DNA of 64,000 nucleotides from Pseudomonadales bacterium (GCA_028281885.1 JANQJA010000008.1:310001-374000), one strand, 5' to 3'. Numbered from the stretch's first letter, positions 46,803-57,481 are shown. Notes: generated by a model from the sequence alone, not told the origin. Program-made: numbers and translations.

Positions 46803-47750
46803 ATGGCGTTGGAACTTGATCCTGAGCTTGAAGCGTTGATGGCAGCGGCGCGCGCTGCGAATCCGAATCGACCGCATTCCGCGGAAATTCCGGTCGAGGC
46901 TTTTCGGGCCGGATACGTCATGCTCAGTCAGGCCCAATCCCTGGCCGGCGTTGTCTGCCGTTCAATTGAAGACAAGTCGATTCCAGGCCCCGCCGGTGAC
47001 ATTCGGATCAGGGAGTACGTTCCGGTGAACGTCCCGCAAGGACCGTTGCCCTGCCTGGTCTTCAGCCACGGCGGAGGCTTTATGATCGGCGATCTGGAAA
47101 GTCACGACAGTGTCTGCCGCCAGCTGGCCAACGGCGCGGGCTGCAAACTCATCGCGCTGGATTACCGGCTGGCACCGGAGTATCCGTTTCCGGCGGCGGT
47201 GGAAGATGTGGTGGCTGCCGTCACCTATATCTGCGATCACGCTGCGGAGATGGAGATCGACCCGGGTCGTATTGCTGTGGGAGGAGACAGTGCCGGGGGT
47301 AATCTTTCAGCGGTAGTGGCCAATACGCTGGGTGCAGGTCGCCTGAAATTCCAGCTGCTGATCTACCCCTCCACCGACATGACCCGGGAAACCGAATCCA
47401 AGCGAGCCCTGGCGGAGGGCGTCATCCTCGACAAGAGAACGCTGGAGTACTTTCATCAATACTATTATGGCGTCATCGGCATGGATCCGGCGGATGAGCG
47501 CATTTCACCCATAATGTCGGGGAATCTGGCTGGCGCACCACCGGCCCATGTCGTGACGGCGCAATATGACCCGCTGCGGGATGAGGGCAAGGCCTATGCA
47601 GACGCATTGTCGGCAGCCGGAGTGGCAGTGACCTACCATTGCTATGGGGGACTGATGCACAACTTTATCCAGCAAACCGGGGTCGTCAGCAGTACCCGCA
47701 AGGCGGTGGATGAGATGGCCGGCATCGTCGGAAAGGCGCTCAGGGTCTAG
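46803..47750 (+). CDS. Alpha/beta hydrolase, hormone-sensitive-lipase family
   Basis: Esterase of 315 aa in bacterial family IV. The oxyanion motif HGGGF is at 89-93 and the nucleophile Ser163 in GDSAGG (161-166). The catalytic acid lies in AQYDPLRDEG and the His in GLMHNF. It acts on short to medium acyl esters. No signal peptide. It follows the Nudix gene after 14 nt and is probably co-transcribed. Confidence 0.93.
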   Translation: MALELDPELEALMAAARAANPNRPHSAEIPVEAFRAGYVMLSQAQSLAGVVCRSIEDKSIPGPAGDIRIREYVPVNVPQGPLPCLVFSHGGGFMIGDLESHDSVCRQLANGAGCKLIALDYRLAPEYPFPAAVEDVVAAVTYICDHAAEMEIDPGRIAVGGDSAGGNLSAVVANTLGAGRLKFQLLIYPSTDMTRETESKRALAEGVILDKRTLEYFHQYYYGVIGMDPADERISPIMSGNLAGAPPAHVVTAQYDPLRDEGKAYADALSAAGVAVTYHCYGGLMHNFIQQTGVVSSTRKAVDEMAGIVGKALRV

Positions 47751-47834
47751 CTCTCAGCCGAATTCCCACAAAATCCTTACACAAAACTGTGAACTCCGTC
47801 ACGGTATTGGCGTGAGCCAGTCTACTAATATCAA

Positions 47835-47858
47835 CGTGCGCCCCGTGGAAGGCGCACG
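47835..47858 (+). promoter_or_regulatory. Hairpin in the leader of the FHA gene
   Basis: CGTGCGCC, eight-nt loop, GGCGCACG: a perfect 8-bp stem 14 nt before the GTG at 47873. It has no T run, so it is more likely to affect translation or RNA stability than to terminate. Confidence 0.4.
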
Positions 47859-47872
47859 AATGGTGTGGAGAC

Positions 47873-48376
47873 GTGGAACAGAATCAAACGAAGATGAACT
47901 ATCCAACAGCTCGCGCGGCCACCCGGATCGAGCTGGAGAATGGCATCAGTTTCTCGATCAACGAGGATAGCCTGCCATTAAGTATCGGCCGGGACTCCAG
48001 TTGTGATATCCGGATTCCGTCCGGTCATGTATCACGGCACCACTGTGAGTTGTTTCTGCAGGACGGTCGACTTTGCCTGAAGGACACCAGTTCCAATGGC
48101 ACGATCGTGGATAATCGTCTGATCAAGCAATCGGCGGTGACCATTGACCGCCGTACCCGGATATCGCTGGCGGATGAAGTCACCATGACGGTCAGCCCGG
48201 CCGCGGACATCCCGGTTCGTGCATCCGGCAATGGCAGGGCCGCGACACCCTCCGCGGACGAGCCCGGTCAGGATCGACGTCAGGGCAATGATCGCCGTCA
48301 ACACAGCATCGTGGTTGCCTTTGAACGGCGCAGCTCCGATCGGGCCAGACGCTCCGAGGATCGTTCTTCCGAATAG
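47873..48376 (+). CDS. FHA-domain protein
   Basis: A 167-aa protein with a forkhead-associated domain at about residues 18-108: LSIGRDSSCDIRIPSGHVSRHHCEL with the phosphothreonine-contacting Arg and SRHH, and DTSSNGTIVDN. FHA domains bind phosphothreonine peptides. A C-terminal tail of about 50 residues is made almost wholly of Arg, Ser, Asp and Glu (QDRRQGNDRRQ, RRSSDRARR) and looks disordered. No Ser/Thr kinase gene is in the window. GTG 47873 or ATG 47894 may start it. Confidence 0.85.
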   Translation: MEQNQTKMNYPTARAATRIELENGISFSINEDSLPLSIGRDSSCDIRIPSGHVSRHHCELFLQDGRLCLKDTSSNGTIVDNRLIKQSAVTIDRRTRISLADEVTMTVSPAADIPVRASGNGRAATPSADEPGQDRRQGNDRRQHSIVVAFERRSSDRARRSEDRSSE

Positions 48377-48418
48377 ACGCGTTGATTCTCCCGGCTGCGA
48401 GCCGCAAAGTACCCGTTG

Positions 48419-49270
48419 ATGTATCGTCAGACTCGTCATTCCCTCAAACAGGTAACAGACAGGCTGGGACTGTTGGCCGTCAATGCGATGGCAAGGACAC
48501 AGCCCGGCCAGCTTCAAACCCGCTCCTATGGTTCCCATGCCCGTCAACAGCTGGACTGGTATCGCCTGCCGGACGGCGGTAATGGGATCACCGTATTGTT
48601 TTTTTATGGCGGCAGCTGGCGTAGCGGACGTCGCCGGGATTACCGGTTTGTGGCGGACACGCTTCTGTCGCTCGGATGCCAGGTTGTGCTGCCGGATTAC
48701 CGGCTCTACCCGGAGGTCCGCTTCTCCGAAATCCTGGTGGATGTCGCGAGATCGGCTGATGAAACGATCAGGCTGCTGGGCCAAGACCAGCGGCTTGTCG
48801 TCATGGGGCATTCTGCCGGCGCCCAGCTGGCGGCACTGCTGACGTTGAATCCGGATTTGTCTGCCGTGTCGGAACGGGCCGCCGCGATGATTGGGCTTGC
48901 CGGTCCTTACGACTTCTATCCGTTCACGGACGAGGATCACTGGACCTTGTTTGGACCGGAAGAACGGTATCCGCAATCCCAGCCGGTCAACTTTGTCAGT
49001 GCTGCCGCGCCGTCGCTGTACCTTCTCCACGGCGCAGATGACCGTCGTGTCAGGCCGGCTCACTCACGAAGTCTTGCCGAGCGCCAGCAGGCAGCGGGTG
49101 GCAGCGCTGAATACCGGGTCTATCCGGGCCTGGGGCATGTGGATATCCTGCTGGAGATGATTCGGCCCCGACGAGGCGGGAGTCCGGTGGTTGCGGAACT
49201 GGCGCGTTTGATCCGACAGATTGAGGCTGCGCCTGCTGGCGCTGGTCAGGAGTCTCAATCGACTGGCTGA
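48419..49270 (+). CDS. Alpha/beta hydrolase (carboxylesterase type)
   Basis: A 283-aa hydrolase. FYGGSW (62-67) forms the oxyanion motif in place of HGGGF and Ser132 lies in GHSAGA. The acid and base are likely in LLHGADDRRV and LGHVDIL. The second such enzyme within 2 kb. No signal peptide; a basic N-terminus. I take ATG 48419; an in-frame TTG lies just before it. Substrate unknown. Confidence 0.85.
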   Translation: MYRQTRHSLKQVTDRLGLLAVNAMARTQPGQLQTRSYGSHARQQLDWYRLPDGGNGITVLFFYGGSWRSGRRRDYRFVADTLLSLGCQVVLPDYRLYPEVRFSEILVDVARSADETIRLLGQDQRLVVMGHSAGAQLAALLTLNPDLSAVSERAAAMIGLAGPYDFYPFTDEDHWTLFGPEERYPQSQPVNFVSAAAPSLYLLHGADDRRVRPAHSRSLAERQQAAGGSAEYRVYPGLGHVDILLEMIRPRRGGSPVVAELARLIRQIEAAPAGAGQESQSTG

Positions 49271-49475
49271 CCGATTTCGTCCGATGGTGCCGCGAGGATC
49301 GCCGTAATGAAATCGTTGGCGGAGCGACAACGAGGTACCATCGGTTGGAAAGCTCAAAACCACTGGCGCAGATCGCTAATGGATAAGTGGCCGAATAGTC
49401 ACAACTGGCGGTCGCAGTTGCCTTTCTATTCATGCGCCTTAGTATGGGCTGGCTGCCATCTGGAGATAGCGAGAC

Positions 49476-49997
49476 ATGCGTGACCTGGTCATGAGTTTTA
49501 TTGGTGAAGACAGGCCGGGACTGGTGCAGAGGCTCAGTGACATTGTTGCCGAACATCGTGGCAACTGGGAAGAAAGTCGCATGGTCCGGTTGGCGGGACA
49601 GTTCGCCGGTACCGCACGTATCGCAGTCGCGCCGGAGGATGTTGCCGGGCTGGCGGCGGCGCTGGAAGCTTACGGCGAACTCACCATTGTGGTGCGGGAA
49701 GACGACAACGTCCAGGGCAGCGGCCAGAGGCGCCTGCACCTCAATATCGTCGGTCCTGATCGCAGCGGGATTCTTCGCGATGTCACCAGCGAACTGGCCA
49801 GTCGGGAGATCAGCGTGGTCGAGATGAGCACGCAGGTATTTGCCGCGCCCATGTCCGGTGTGCCGACGTTCTCGGCAGATGCCGAGGTGGAGGCACCCGA
49901 TACGCTCGACCTGGTACAGCTCAATGAAACGCTTGACGATATTGGTGAGCGTCTGGGGGTCGATATCCTTTTGGAGGATGTGCCGGCCTCTTCCTAG
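49476..49997 (+). CDS. Double-ACT-domain GcvR-like regulator
   Basis: The 173-aa product consists of two ACT domains: DLVMSFIGEDRPGLVQRLSDIVAEHRGNW and LHLNIVGPDRSGILRDVTSELASREISVVE. This is the layout of GcvR, which in E. coli antagonises GcvA to repress glycine cleavage. A GGAG box lies before the ATG. No gcv genes are nearby, so the regulated target is unknown. The 205-nt gap upstream (49271-49475) holds a weak hairpin and no gene. Confidence 0.85.
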   Translation: MRDLVMSFIGEDRPGLVQRLSDIVAEHRGNWEESRMVRLAGQFAGTARIAVAPEDVAGLAAALEAYGELTIVVREDDNVQGSGQRRLHLNIVGPDRSGILRDVTSELASREISVVEMSTQVFAAPMSGVPTFSADAEVEAPDTLDLVQLNETLDDIGERLGVDILLEDVPASS

Positions 49998-50242
49998 CGG
50001 ATGCCTGACAGAGCCAGCTTCGCGGCCCGACTTAGCTGCTTGATTTCATATTCCCGCGCCTGCGCCTCGCTGCGATTTCGACAGGCCTCTTCATAGATCA
50101 GTGTGACCGGGCGACGACTTCGGGTGTAGCGAGCGCCTTCGCCCCGGTTGTGCTGAGCGATACGCCGGACCACATCGTTGGTCGCACCGGTGTACAGGGT
50201 GCCGTCGGCACAGCGCACGATGTAGATTGACCAGTCGTTCAC
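49994..50242 (-). CDS. GIY-YIG domain protein
   Basis: An 82-aa single-domain protein of the UPF0213/YhbQ type: WSIYIVRCADGTLYTGATND with the GIY-YIG core, the catalytic-type Arg in VVRRIAQHN, and Glu in EAQAREYEIKQL. The family has a nuclease fold; activity of these short members is not settled. Its stop lies in the CTAG shared with the opposing GcvR-like gene. Confidence 0.9.
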   Translation of the reverse strand: MNDWSIYIVRCADGTLYTGATNDVVRRIAQHNRGEGARYTRSRRPVTLIYEEACRNRSEAQAREYEIKQLSRAAKLALSGIR

Positions 50243-50305
50243 GAACTACACACAGAATAAGGTCCTGTTGATAGTATAAGTCTTCGTTCTGCGGCGGGAA
50301 TCAGC

Positions 50306-51709
50306 ATGAATTACCGAGTGTTCCTGGTGTTGCTGTGTTGCGGGTTGGCCGGGTGTGAGAGCCCCGACCTTGCCAGGCCCAAGGTCGATCTGTTGATCGC
50401 TGACGTCACGGTCGTCGATGCTGTTTTCGGCACCAGGCTGCATCAGGATGTGCTGATCGTCGGGAATCAGATAGCGGCAGTCGTACCTGCCGTGCCCGCC
50501 GTAAACTTTGAGGCGGCTCGGGTAATCGATGGCAGTGGCAGGTTCCTGATTCCCGGTTTGTGGGACATGCATGTTCACTTCCTCTACGACGAGGAACTGA
50601 CCGATGCCATGCCTGATCTGTTTCTCGACTACGGCATCACCAGTGTGCGGGACACCGGGGGTGATGTTGATCGTCTGATCGCGTTGCGTCATCGGCTGCA
50701 GAACGGCGACAAACCGGTGCCGGACATCTACGTGTCTGGACCTCTCCTGGATGGCGCACACGTCGTCTACGATGGTGGTGACTCTGGTCGACCGCCGCTC
50801 GGTATCGCCAATCCTACGCCGGACGATGCGGCAGCGAGAGTCTCGGAACTTGCTGCCAAGGGTGTCGACTTCATCAAAATCTACGAGCTGGTGACGCCTG
50901 AGATTTTTCGTGCGATGGTGCGCGCCGCGCGGGCCAAAGGTTTACCCATCGCGGCTCACGTCCCACTTAGCATGACTGCGGATACGGCAGGTCCCGGGGT
51001 CGACTCGATGGAACATCTGCGCAATGTTGAACTTGCCTGTGCCAGCAACTGGGAAGCACTGCTCGAAGAACGTCGCCATCGGATCGCGCAGTTTGAAGGT
51101 CGAGGTTATGACCTGCGGGCAGGACTGCATCTTGACCAGCGCATGGCTGCGATCGCGACTTACGACGAGCAGCGATGCCGACACGTGCTGGCTTCGTTGA
51201 CGGAGACGATTCAGGTTCCGACCCTGCGTCTCAACACCCTTGGAAAGCTGCGGCCGTTTGAACGTGAGGAATGGCAACAGGGATTGAACAGGATGCCTGC
51301 GCTTGTTGCCGACCGCTGGCGAGCAGCGATCGCAGGTGCCAGCGGCGGACGTGATCCTGCATTTGCCAACTGGAGCCTTGAACTGGTCGGTCGGATGCAT
51401 GCCGCAGATGTTCCCATCGGGGCTGGTACCGATACGCCCATCGGACTTGGTATCCCGGGGGAGAGTCTGCATGCTGAACTTGCCCTGCTGGTAATGAGTG
51501 GTTTGTCACCCATAGATGCGCTCTATGCGGCTACTGTGCGCCCGGCCAGGTTCTTCGGGCTCGAAACGGTCAGGGGCCAGGTCAGGTCAGGGATGGAAGC
51601 GGACCTGCTGTTGCTGGAACGCAATCCACTCGAAGACATCGATGCCACCAGAGAGATTATCGGCGTCATATCGAACGGGGCCTGGGTCCGGGGTGACCCG
51701 GACCTCTGA
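50306..51709 (+). CDS. Amidohydrolase-family lipoprotein
   Basis: A 467-aa exported metal-dependent hydrolase. Lipobox LAGC (Cys17) marks it as a lipoprotein. Metal ligands are the HVH of WDMHVHF, the lysine in FIKIYE, His in AAHVP, His in SMEHL and Asp in GAGTDTPIG. Related enzymes are prolidase- or imidazolonepropionase-like amidohydrolases; the substrate is not clear. Four copies of a 14-bp repeat begin right after its stop. Confidence 0.87.
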   Translation: MNYRVFLVLLCCGLAGCESPDLARPKVDLLIADVTVVDAVFGTRLHQDVLIVGNQIAAVVPAVPAVNFEAARVIDGSGRFLIPGLWDMHVHFLYDEELTDAMPDLFLDYGITSVRDTGGDVDRLIALRHRLQNGDKPVPDIYVSGPLLDGAHVVYDGGDSGRPPLGIANPTPDDAAARVSELAAKGVDFIKIYELVTPEIFRAMVRAARAKGLPIAAHVPLSMTADTAGPGVDSMEHLRNVELACASNWEALLEERRHRIAQFEGRGYDLRAGLHLDQRMAAIATYDEQRCRHVLASLTETIQVPTLRLNTLGKLRPFEREEWQQGLNRMPALVADRWRAAIAGASGGRDPAFANWSLELVGRMHAADVPIGAGTDTPIGLGIPGESLHAELALLVMSGLSPIDALYAATVRPARFFGLETVRGQVRSGMEADLLLLERNPLEDIDATREIIGVISNGAWVRGDPDL

Positions 51710-51710
51710 C

Positions 51711-51766
51711 GCGACCCCATCCAGGCGACCCCATCTAGGCGATCCCATCTAGGCGACCCCATCAAA
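51711..51766. repeat. 14-bp tandem repeat, four copies
   Basis: Four successive units of GCGACCCCATCTAG with one to three differences (ends CCAG, CTAG, CTAG, CAAA; one GCGATCC). The array lies between convergent genes and enters the carbonic anhydrase frame: its last residues and stop are read from the array on the minus strand. A related GACGACCCCATC follows at 51771. Confidence 0.85.
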
Positions 51767-52375
51767 AAAGTCGACGACCCCATCGTCGAGGGCGTATTCC
51801 GCGCCGACGATCATTAACTCACCGCGATGACAGCGTGCTTCCAGCATTTCTGATCCATGCCGCAACGTGTTGACGGATGCCCGCACATTGGCGCGAACTG
51901 ACTCCCGCACCAGGGCGTCCTCGTTATTGCACAGATCGGTAGCCATCAATCCTTCCAGTCCGGGACTGATGCGATCGACAATTGATCGAAGATTCGCCGA
52001 GCTTTCTGCAGACGGTTCACGAAGGTGTCGAAGTGTTGCCTGGATCGCCCCACACCCTGAATGTCCCAGGACGACCGCCAGTGAAACATTGGATTGTTCG
52101 ACCGCGAATTCGACGCTGCCAATCTGTGATGGCGCGACAATGTTGCCGGCAACCCGAATCACAAACAGTTCACCAAAACCCTGATCGAAAATCAGTTCTA
52201 CAGGAACGCGCGCATCAGAACACCCGAGAATCACAGCCAGGGGTGACTGCCCCTTCAGCAGTGTCTTGCGTTCACTGTCACTCAATACGGTCGTCAGGGT
52301 GGGTCGGCCCGCTGCGAATCGCGCGTTTCCCTGTTTGAGCTGCTCAAGTGCTTGATGTGGGTCTGTCACGGTCAT
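51749..52375 (-). CDS. can: Beta-class carbonic anhydrase
   Basis: Zinc enzyme interconverting CO2 and bicarbonate, 208 aa. Ligands are Cys52 and Asp54 in CSDARVP and His105 and Cys108 in HSGCGA; RVAGN is also kept. No signal peptide, so cytoplasmic. Its C-terminus DGVA and stop codon fall in the 14-bp tandem repeat, so the tail could vary by slippage. AAGGAG lies rather far (about 14 nt) from the ATG. Confidence 0.95.
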   Translation of the reverse strand: MTVTDPHQALEQLKQGNARFAAGRPTLTTVLSDSERKTLLKGQSPLAVILGCSDARVPVELIFDQGFGELFVIRVAGNIVAPSQIGSVEFAVEQSNVSLAVVLGHSGCGAIQATLRHLREPSAESSANLRSIVDRISPGLEGLMATDLCNNEDALVRESVRANVRASVNTLRHGSEMLEARCHRGELMIVGAEYALDDGVVDFFDGVA

Positions 52376-52953
52376 GGTGGTTCAACCACTCCTTATTATT
52401 AGGGTCAGACAGTTCGACTTGGCTGAGCGCTGGGAAAATGCAAAGCCTCCTCAAAAGATCGAGGAAGAGTGCCTAAACAAATGGCGTTTGGCCAGTCTTG
52501 GCATCCCGAAATATGAACCCACCGACCAGGCTCGTCGAGCGGGCAGGCGAGACTGCCTGGCGGCCGTGTTCACCAGGGTGCGGCCGCCGGCTACGACACG
52601 CAGGAACGGTGTCCTGAATATTTGTGGAGGGGAGATCGTGCGACTTAAAGGTCTTGTTGGAAGATGGTCTGTCGCTGGTCCTGCCGAATATCGCGCGGGG
52701 CCGGGTAGAGAGGGAAGGCTTTGACTTCGTCCCGTTGCATCAGAAGGACGCGACTGCCGTAGTTGCCCGGTTCCTGCGTGTCCAGGTATCGGTTCATCGG
52801 CAAAAAGCCGGCATTTGGCGAAAAGTGAAGAAAAAAGTGAAAAAAGTCTTGTCAAACGACTGGACGTCAGTAATATTCGCGTCCACAAGAGCACCTCGAA
52901 ATCGGTGCCATCCGATGGGAAGTCGATGGCAGGCCGGTTTCATCCGGGCTCCA

Positions 52954-52972
52954 GATCAGGTTTCGCCTGATC
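52954..52972. terminator. Hairpin downstream of abgT (I)
   Basis: GATCAGG, five-nt loop, CCTGATC: a perfect 7-bp stem. Second of two stems beyond the abgT stop; no T run. Confidence 0.35.
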
Positions 52973-52981
52973 GCTGACTTG

Positions 52982-53019
52982 GCCAGGGCCGGAAAGATGG
53001 GAAGTCTTCCGGTCCTGGC
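52982..53019 (-). terminator. Hairpin downstream of abgT (II)
   Basis: GCCAGGGCCGGAA pairs with TTCCGGTCCTGGC (13 bp, one G-T), loop of 12 nt, 25 nt after the abgT stop. There is no U tract on the minus-strand RNA, so it is either a Rho-type end stabiliser or an RNA structure. Confidence 0.45.
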
Positions 53020-53043
53020 GAGTCCTCCCATTCCGAATATCCG

Positions 53044-54573
53044 CTATCCTGAATAGATGTATTGCGCCTGAAGCCCGAGCGGCAGCCCCAGCGCCCAGTA
53101 TCCCAGCAGAAACAGGGTCCAGGTCACCAGCAGCGTGATCGAGTAGGGCAGCATCAGGGCAATGATGGTTCCTATCCCTGCTTGCCGGACGTAGCGCTGA
53201 CTAAACACCACAATCAGCGGGAAATAAGGCATCAGCGGCGTGATGATGTTGGTCGATGAATCTCCTACCCGGTAAGCCGCCTGCGTGAGATCGGGGGAGA
53301 TACCCAATTGCATCAGCATGGGTACCAGAATCGGTGCCAGCAGTGCCCATTTAGCCGACGCTGAGCCAATGAACAGATTAACCATGCCGGTGATCAGGAC
53401 GACGCCGACGATGGTCAGCATCGACGGGAGTGCCAGTGCCTGCAGCCAGGCGGCACCCTGCAGGGCAACCAGCGCACCCAGGTTGGATCGGCCGAACTCC
53501 GCAATGAACAGGGATGCAAAGAACGCGATCACGATGTAATAGGACATGCTGGACATGGCCTGGCTCATGCCCTTCACCAGGTCGCGATGTGATTTCACCG
53601 TGCCTGACACATAGCCATAGATCACGCCCGGCACGATAAACAGCAGAAAGATCAGCGGGACAATGCTCGCCATAAGTGGCGAGCCGGCGCCTACCAGTCC
53701 GCCGCTGTCAGCGCGCCAGGCCGAGTCCTCGGGGATGCTGGTGGCGATGAGTGCGGCAATGGAAAGGAACATGGCGATGAGTGCGGCGATCAACCCGCGC
53801 TTCTCGTTGGCGTCGAGGGGATCGAGCGACGTTTCCTGTTGCAGGTCCCCATCCACATTCAGATGACTGAGTCTGGGTTCAATTACCTTGTCCGTGATGT
53901 ACCAGCCAACGCTGAGCACCAGCAGGCAGGATGCCGAGGTAAAGAACCAGTTATTGAGGGGGTTCAGCGTGATATCCGGGTCAATGATTTGGGCGCCTTC
54001 CTGCGAGATTCCCTGCAGCAGCGGATCCAGCAGCGAGGGTACGAAGTTGGCGCTGAAACCACCCGAGACGCCAGCGAAAGCGCAGGCAATGCCTGCCAGT
54101 GGATGACGTCCAGCGGCATGAAAGATCACCGCGCCCAGCGGAATGACGAGGACGTATCCGGCATCACCGCCGCTGTGACTGACGATCGCAACCAGCAGCA
54201 GCATAGGCGTCAAAATGCGTTTCGAGGTGGCGCTCATGAGTGAGCGAATACCCGCCTTGATAAATCCGGTGTGATCCGCAAGTCCGATCCCCAGCATGGC
54301 AACCAGTACCACGCCCAACGGATGAAAAGTGATGAAGGTATGAACCATGCCACTTAAGAATGACGTCAGCGAATCCGCGGTCAACAGGTTATTGACCAAT
54401 AGTGCTTCGCCGGTGCGGGGGTCGATGTGTGCTTCAAAACGACCCGCGGCGAGATAAGAGCAGATCCAGACGGCAAAGAGCAGGATGAGAAAAAGGAATG
54501 CGGGATCGGGCAGCCTGTTTCCCAACCGCTCGATGCGGTCAAACCAGGTGCGCCGATCTGGTTGATCAATCAT
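53044..54573 (-). CDS. abgT: AbgT-family transporter
   Basis: Polytopic inner-membrane carrier of 509 aa (with the ATG at 54573), the size of E. coli AbgT, which imports p-aminobenzoyl-glutamate; other members export sulfonamides. It opens RTWFDRIERLGNRLPDPAFLFLILL and keeps SHSGGDAGYVLVIPLGAVIFHAAGRHPLAG, GGFSANFVPSLLDPL and GDSSTNIITPLMPYFPLI. The frame extends 37 codons upstream to 54684, but that part is hydrophilic and unlike the family; the start is uncertain. Transport direction unknown. Confidence 0.9.
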   Translation of the reverse strand: MIDQPDRRTWFDRIERLGNRLPDPAFLFLILLFAVWICSYLAAGRFEAHIDPRTGEALLVNNLLTADSLTSFLSGMVHTFITFHPLGVVLVAMLGIGLADHTGFIKAGIRSLMSATSKRILTPMLLLVAIVSHSGGDAGYVLVIPLGAVIFHAAGRHPLAGIACAFAGVSGGFSANFVPSLLDPLLQGISQEGAQIIDPDITLNPLNNWFFTSASCLLVLSVGWYITDKVIEPRLSHLNVDGDLQQETSLDPLDANEKRGLIAALIAMFLSIAALIATSIPEDSAWRADSGGLVGAGSPLMASIVPLIFLLFIVPGVIYGYVSGTVKSHRDLVKGMSQAMSSMSYYIVIAFFASLFIAEFGRSNLGALVALQGAAWLQALALPSMLTIVGVVLITGMVNLFIGSASAKWALLAPILVPMLMQLGISPDLTQAAYRVGDSSTNIITPLMPYFPLIVVFSQRYVRQAGIGTIIALMLPYSITLLVTWTLFLLGYWALGLPLGLQAQYIYSG

Positions 54574-54742
54574 GGAGGTCACTAACGTATCACTACTGGA
54601 CGCAAGATGATGCTCTACCTGGCGTTTGTTGTCATTGCTCAGATTAAACCCTGACTTTCTCAACAGTGGCTTCGTCATTGGCAATAAAAAGCCGGGTGAT
54701 CGTCGGCCTCGTCATCAACGTCGATGCTTTAGCGACGCAAAA

Positions 54743-55129
54743 TCAGCTGCTGTATGAAACCACCTCAAACTCAATGCCATCGGCGTCGAGAAAATAAAAT
54801 CGTCGACCGGGTTCATAGTTGGCATGATTGAAGGTTTTGTAGCCCTCATTCAGCACTCGTGCTTCGACCGCGTTGAGGTCATCCACCAGCACACCGATAT
54901 GGTTAAGCCCGCCCGGCGTCTCGTAGTTGCCTTCGGCCTGCGACAGCGCCCTCTCCGGCGTGTAGACGGCAATGTATTCGTCATCGGTGCCGACATGGAC
55001 GGTACGCCCGCCCATGGCTGACGGGCCCTGCCAGCGAATGTGCCAGCCGAACATTCGACTGAGGGCCGCTGCGGTTTCCTCCGGGTTGGTGACGGTAATG
55101 TTTGCGTGCTCAATACGTGCGTGGTCCAT
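54743..55129 (-). CDS. VOC/glyoxalase-family protein under SoxR control
   Basis: A 128-aa vicinal-oxygen-chelate protein: HANITVTNPEETAAALSRMFGW, a Glu/His-type metal ligand set in GGLNHIGVLVDDL and FYFLDADGIEFEVVSY. It may be a lyase, dioxygenase or resistance protein. The ATG at 55129 has GGAG nine nt upstream. The promoter has the 19-nt spacer typical of MerR-family activation, with a SoxR box inside it, so I infer induction by redox-active compounds. Confidence 0.85.
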   Translation of the reverse strand: MDHARIEHANITVTNPEETAAALSRMFGWHIRWQGPSAMGGRTVHVGTDDEYIAVYTPERALSQAEGNYETPGGLNHIGVLVDDLNAVEARVLNEGYKTFNHANYEPGRRFYFLDADGIEFEVVSYSS

Positions 55130-55162
55130 TGGCTTTGGCTCCTTTGCGGGTTGACGGAGCCA

Positions 55163-55193
55163 TTCTGATGCCTCAACCTTACTTGAGGTCAAG
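55163..55193 (-). promoter_or_regulatory. SoxR-activated promoter with SoxR box
   Basis: The palindrome CCTCAACCTTACTTGAGG (55172-55189) matches the known SoxR box CCTCAAGTTAACTTGAGG at 15 of 18 positions. On the minus strand it sits between TTGACC (55193-55188) and CAGAAT (55168-55163) with a 19-nt spacer, the over-long spacing that MerR-family activators correct. The soxR ATG lies 24 nt on the other side. Confidence 0.85.
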
Positions 55194-55212
55194 GAAAAAA
55201 TGAGATGCGGCA

Positions 55213-55676
55213 ATGAAATCGGGCAGGCGGTCACAACAACGACTTTCGATTGGCGAAGTGGCGGAGCGTACGGGGCTTTCCGTGTCTGCTATTCGGTTTT
55301 ATGAGAGTGAGGGACTGGTCAGCCCAGTGCGCAATCGCGGCGGGCAAAGGCGTTTCCTTCGTTCCGACATCCGGCGACTCTCATTTGTGCTGATCGCGCA
55401 GCAGCTGGGCTTTTCCATCGATGAGATCCGACGTCGGCTGGCGAGTCTGCCGGATGGCAGAACGCCAACCAAAAGAGACTGGACCAGACTGAGCCGGCAG
55501 TTCAGGGAATCGCTGCAACAACGGATCGACATGCTGGAGAGAATGCGTGATCGGCTGGACGGCTGTATTGGCTGTGGTTGTCTCTCGCTCAGCAACTGCG
55601 AATTGTACAACCCCGAGGATCGCGCCCATGCCTCAGGGGCAGGCCCCCGTTACATCCTGCACGATCCCCCGGCGGA

Positions 55677-55680
<4 letters not shown>
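55213..55680 (+). CDS. soxR: Redox-sensing transcriptional activator SoxR
   Basis: MerR-family regulator of 155 aa. It has the N-terminal winged helix (LSIGEVAERTGLSVSAIRFYESEGL), a dimerisation helix, and the [2Fe-2S] ligands Cys118, 121, 123 and 129 in CIGCGCLSLSNCELYNP, the same spacing as E. coli SoxR. Oxidation of the cluster by redox-cycling agents activates it. There is no soxS here; the target appears to be the divergent VOC gene. Its stop overlaps that of the opposing amidohydrolase gene as TTAG. Confidence 0.96.
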
Positions 55681-57434
<1,754 letters not shown>

Positions 57435-57459
57435 GTTGTTTCCCTCGTTTCTGTTTCCT

Positions 57460-57481
57460 ACTAGCTATACGGTCAGCTAGT
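57460..57481. promoter_or_regulatory. Perfect inverted repeat, operator-like
   Basis: ACTAGCT, eight-nt spacer, AGCTAGT, 26 nt upstream of the deacylase ATG and between divergent genes. Symmetry and place fit a regulator dimer site. Confidence 0.45.

Larger units (their letters stand above)
52376..53043. other. 670-nt stretch without a supportable gene
   Basis: Open frames of 110-150 codons exist on both strands but none resembles a family I know or has a good start site. The stretch has a purine-rich A-run segment (52826-52848) and two hairpins near its right end. It may be a decayed gene or a region for an RNA; I cannot tell which. Confidence 0.4.

Noticed and set aside
48032..49063. 343-codon frame antisense to the FHA and hydrolase genes
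   Set aside because: Opposes two genes with clear domains; its composition is arginine-rich as expected of a shadow.
51711..51766. Tandem repeat as a CRISPR array
   Set aside because: Units of 14 bp follow each other without spacers and no cas genes are present.
52624..52977. 117-codon plus-strand frame in the gap before abgT
   Set aside because: No family match that I know; left as part of the gene-free stretch.
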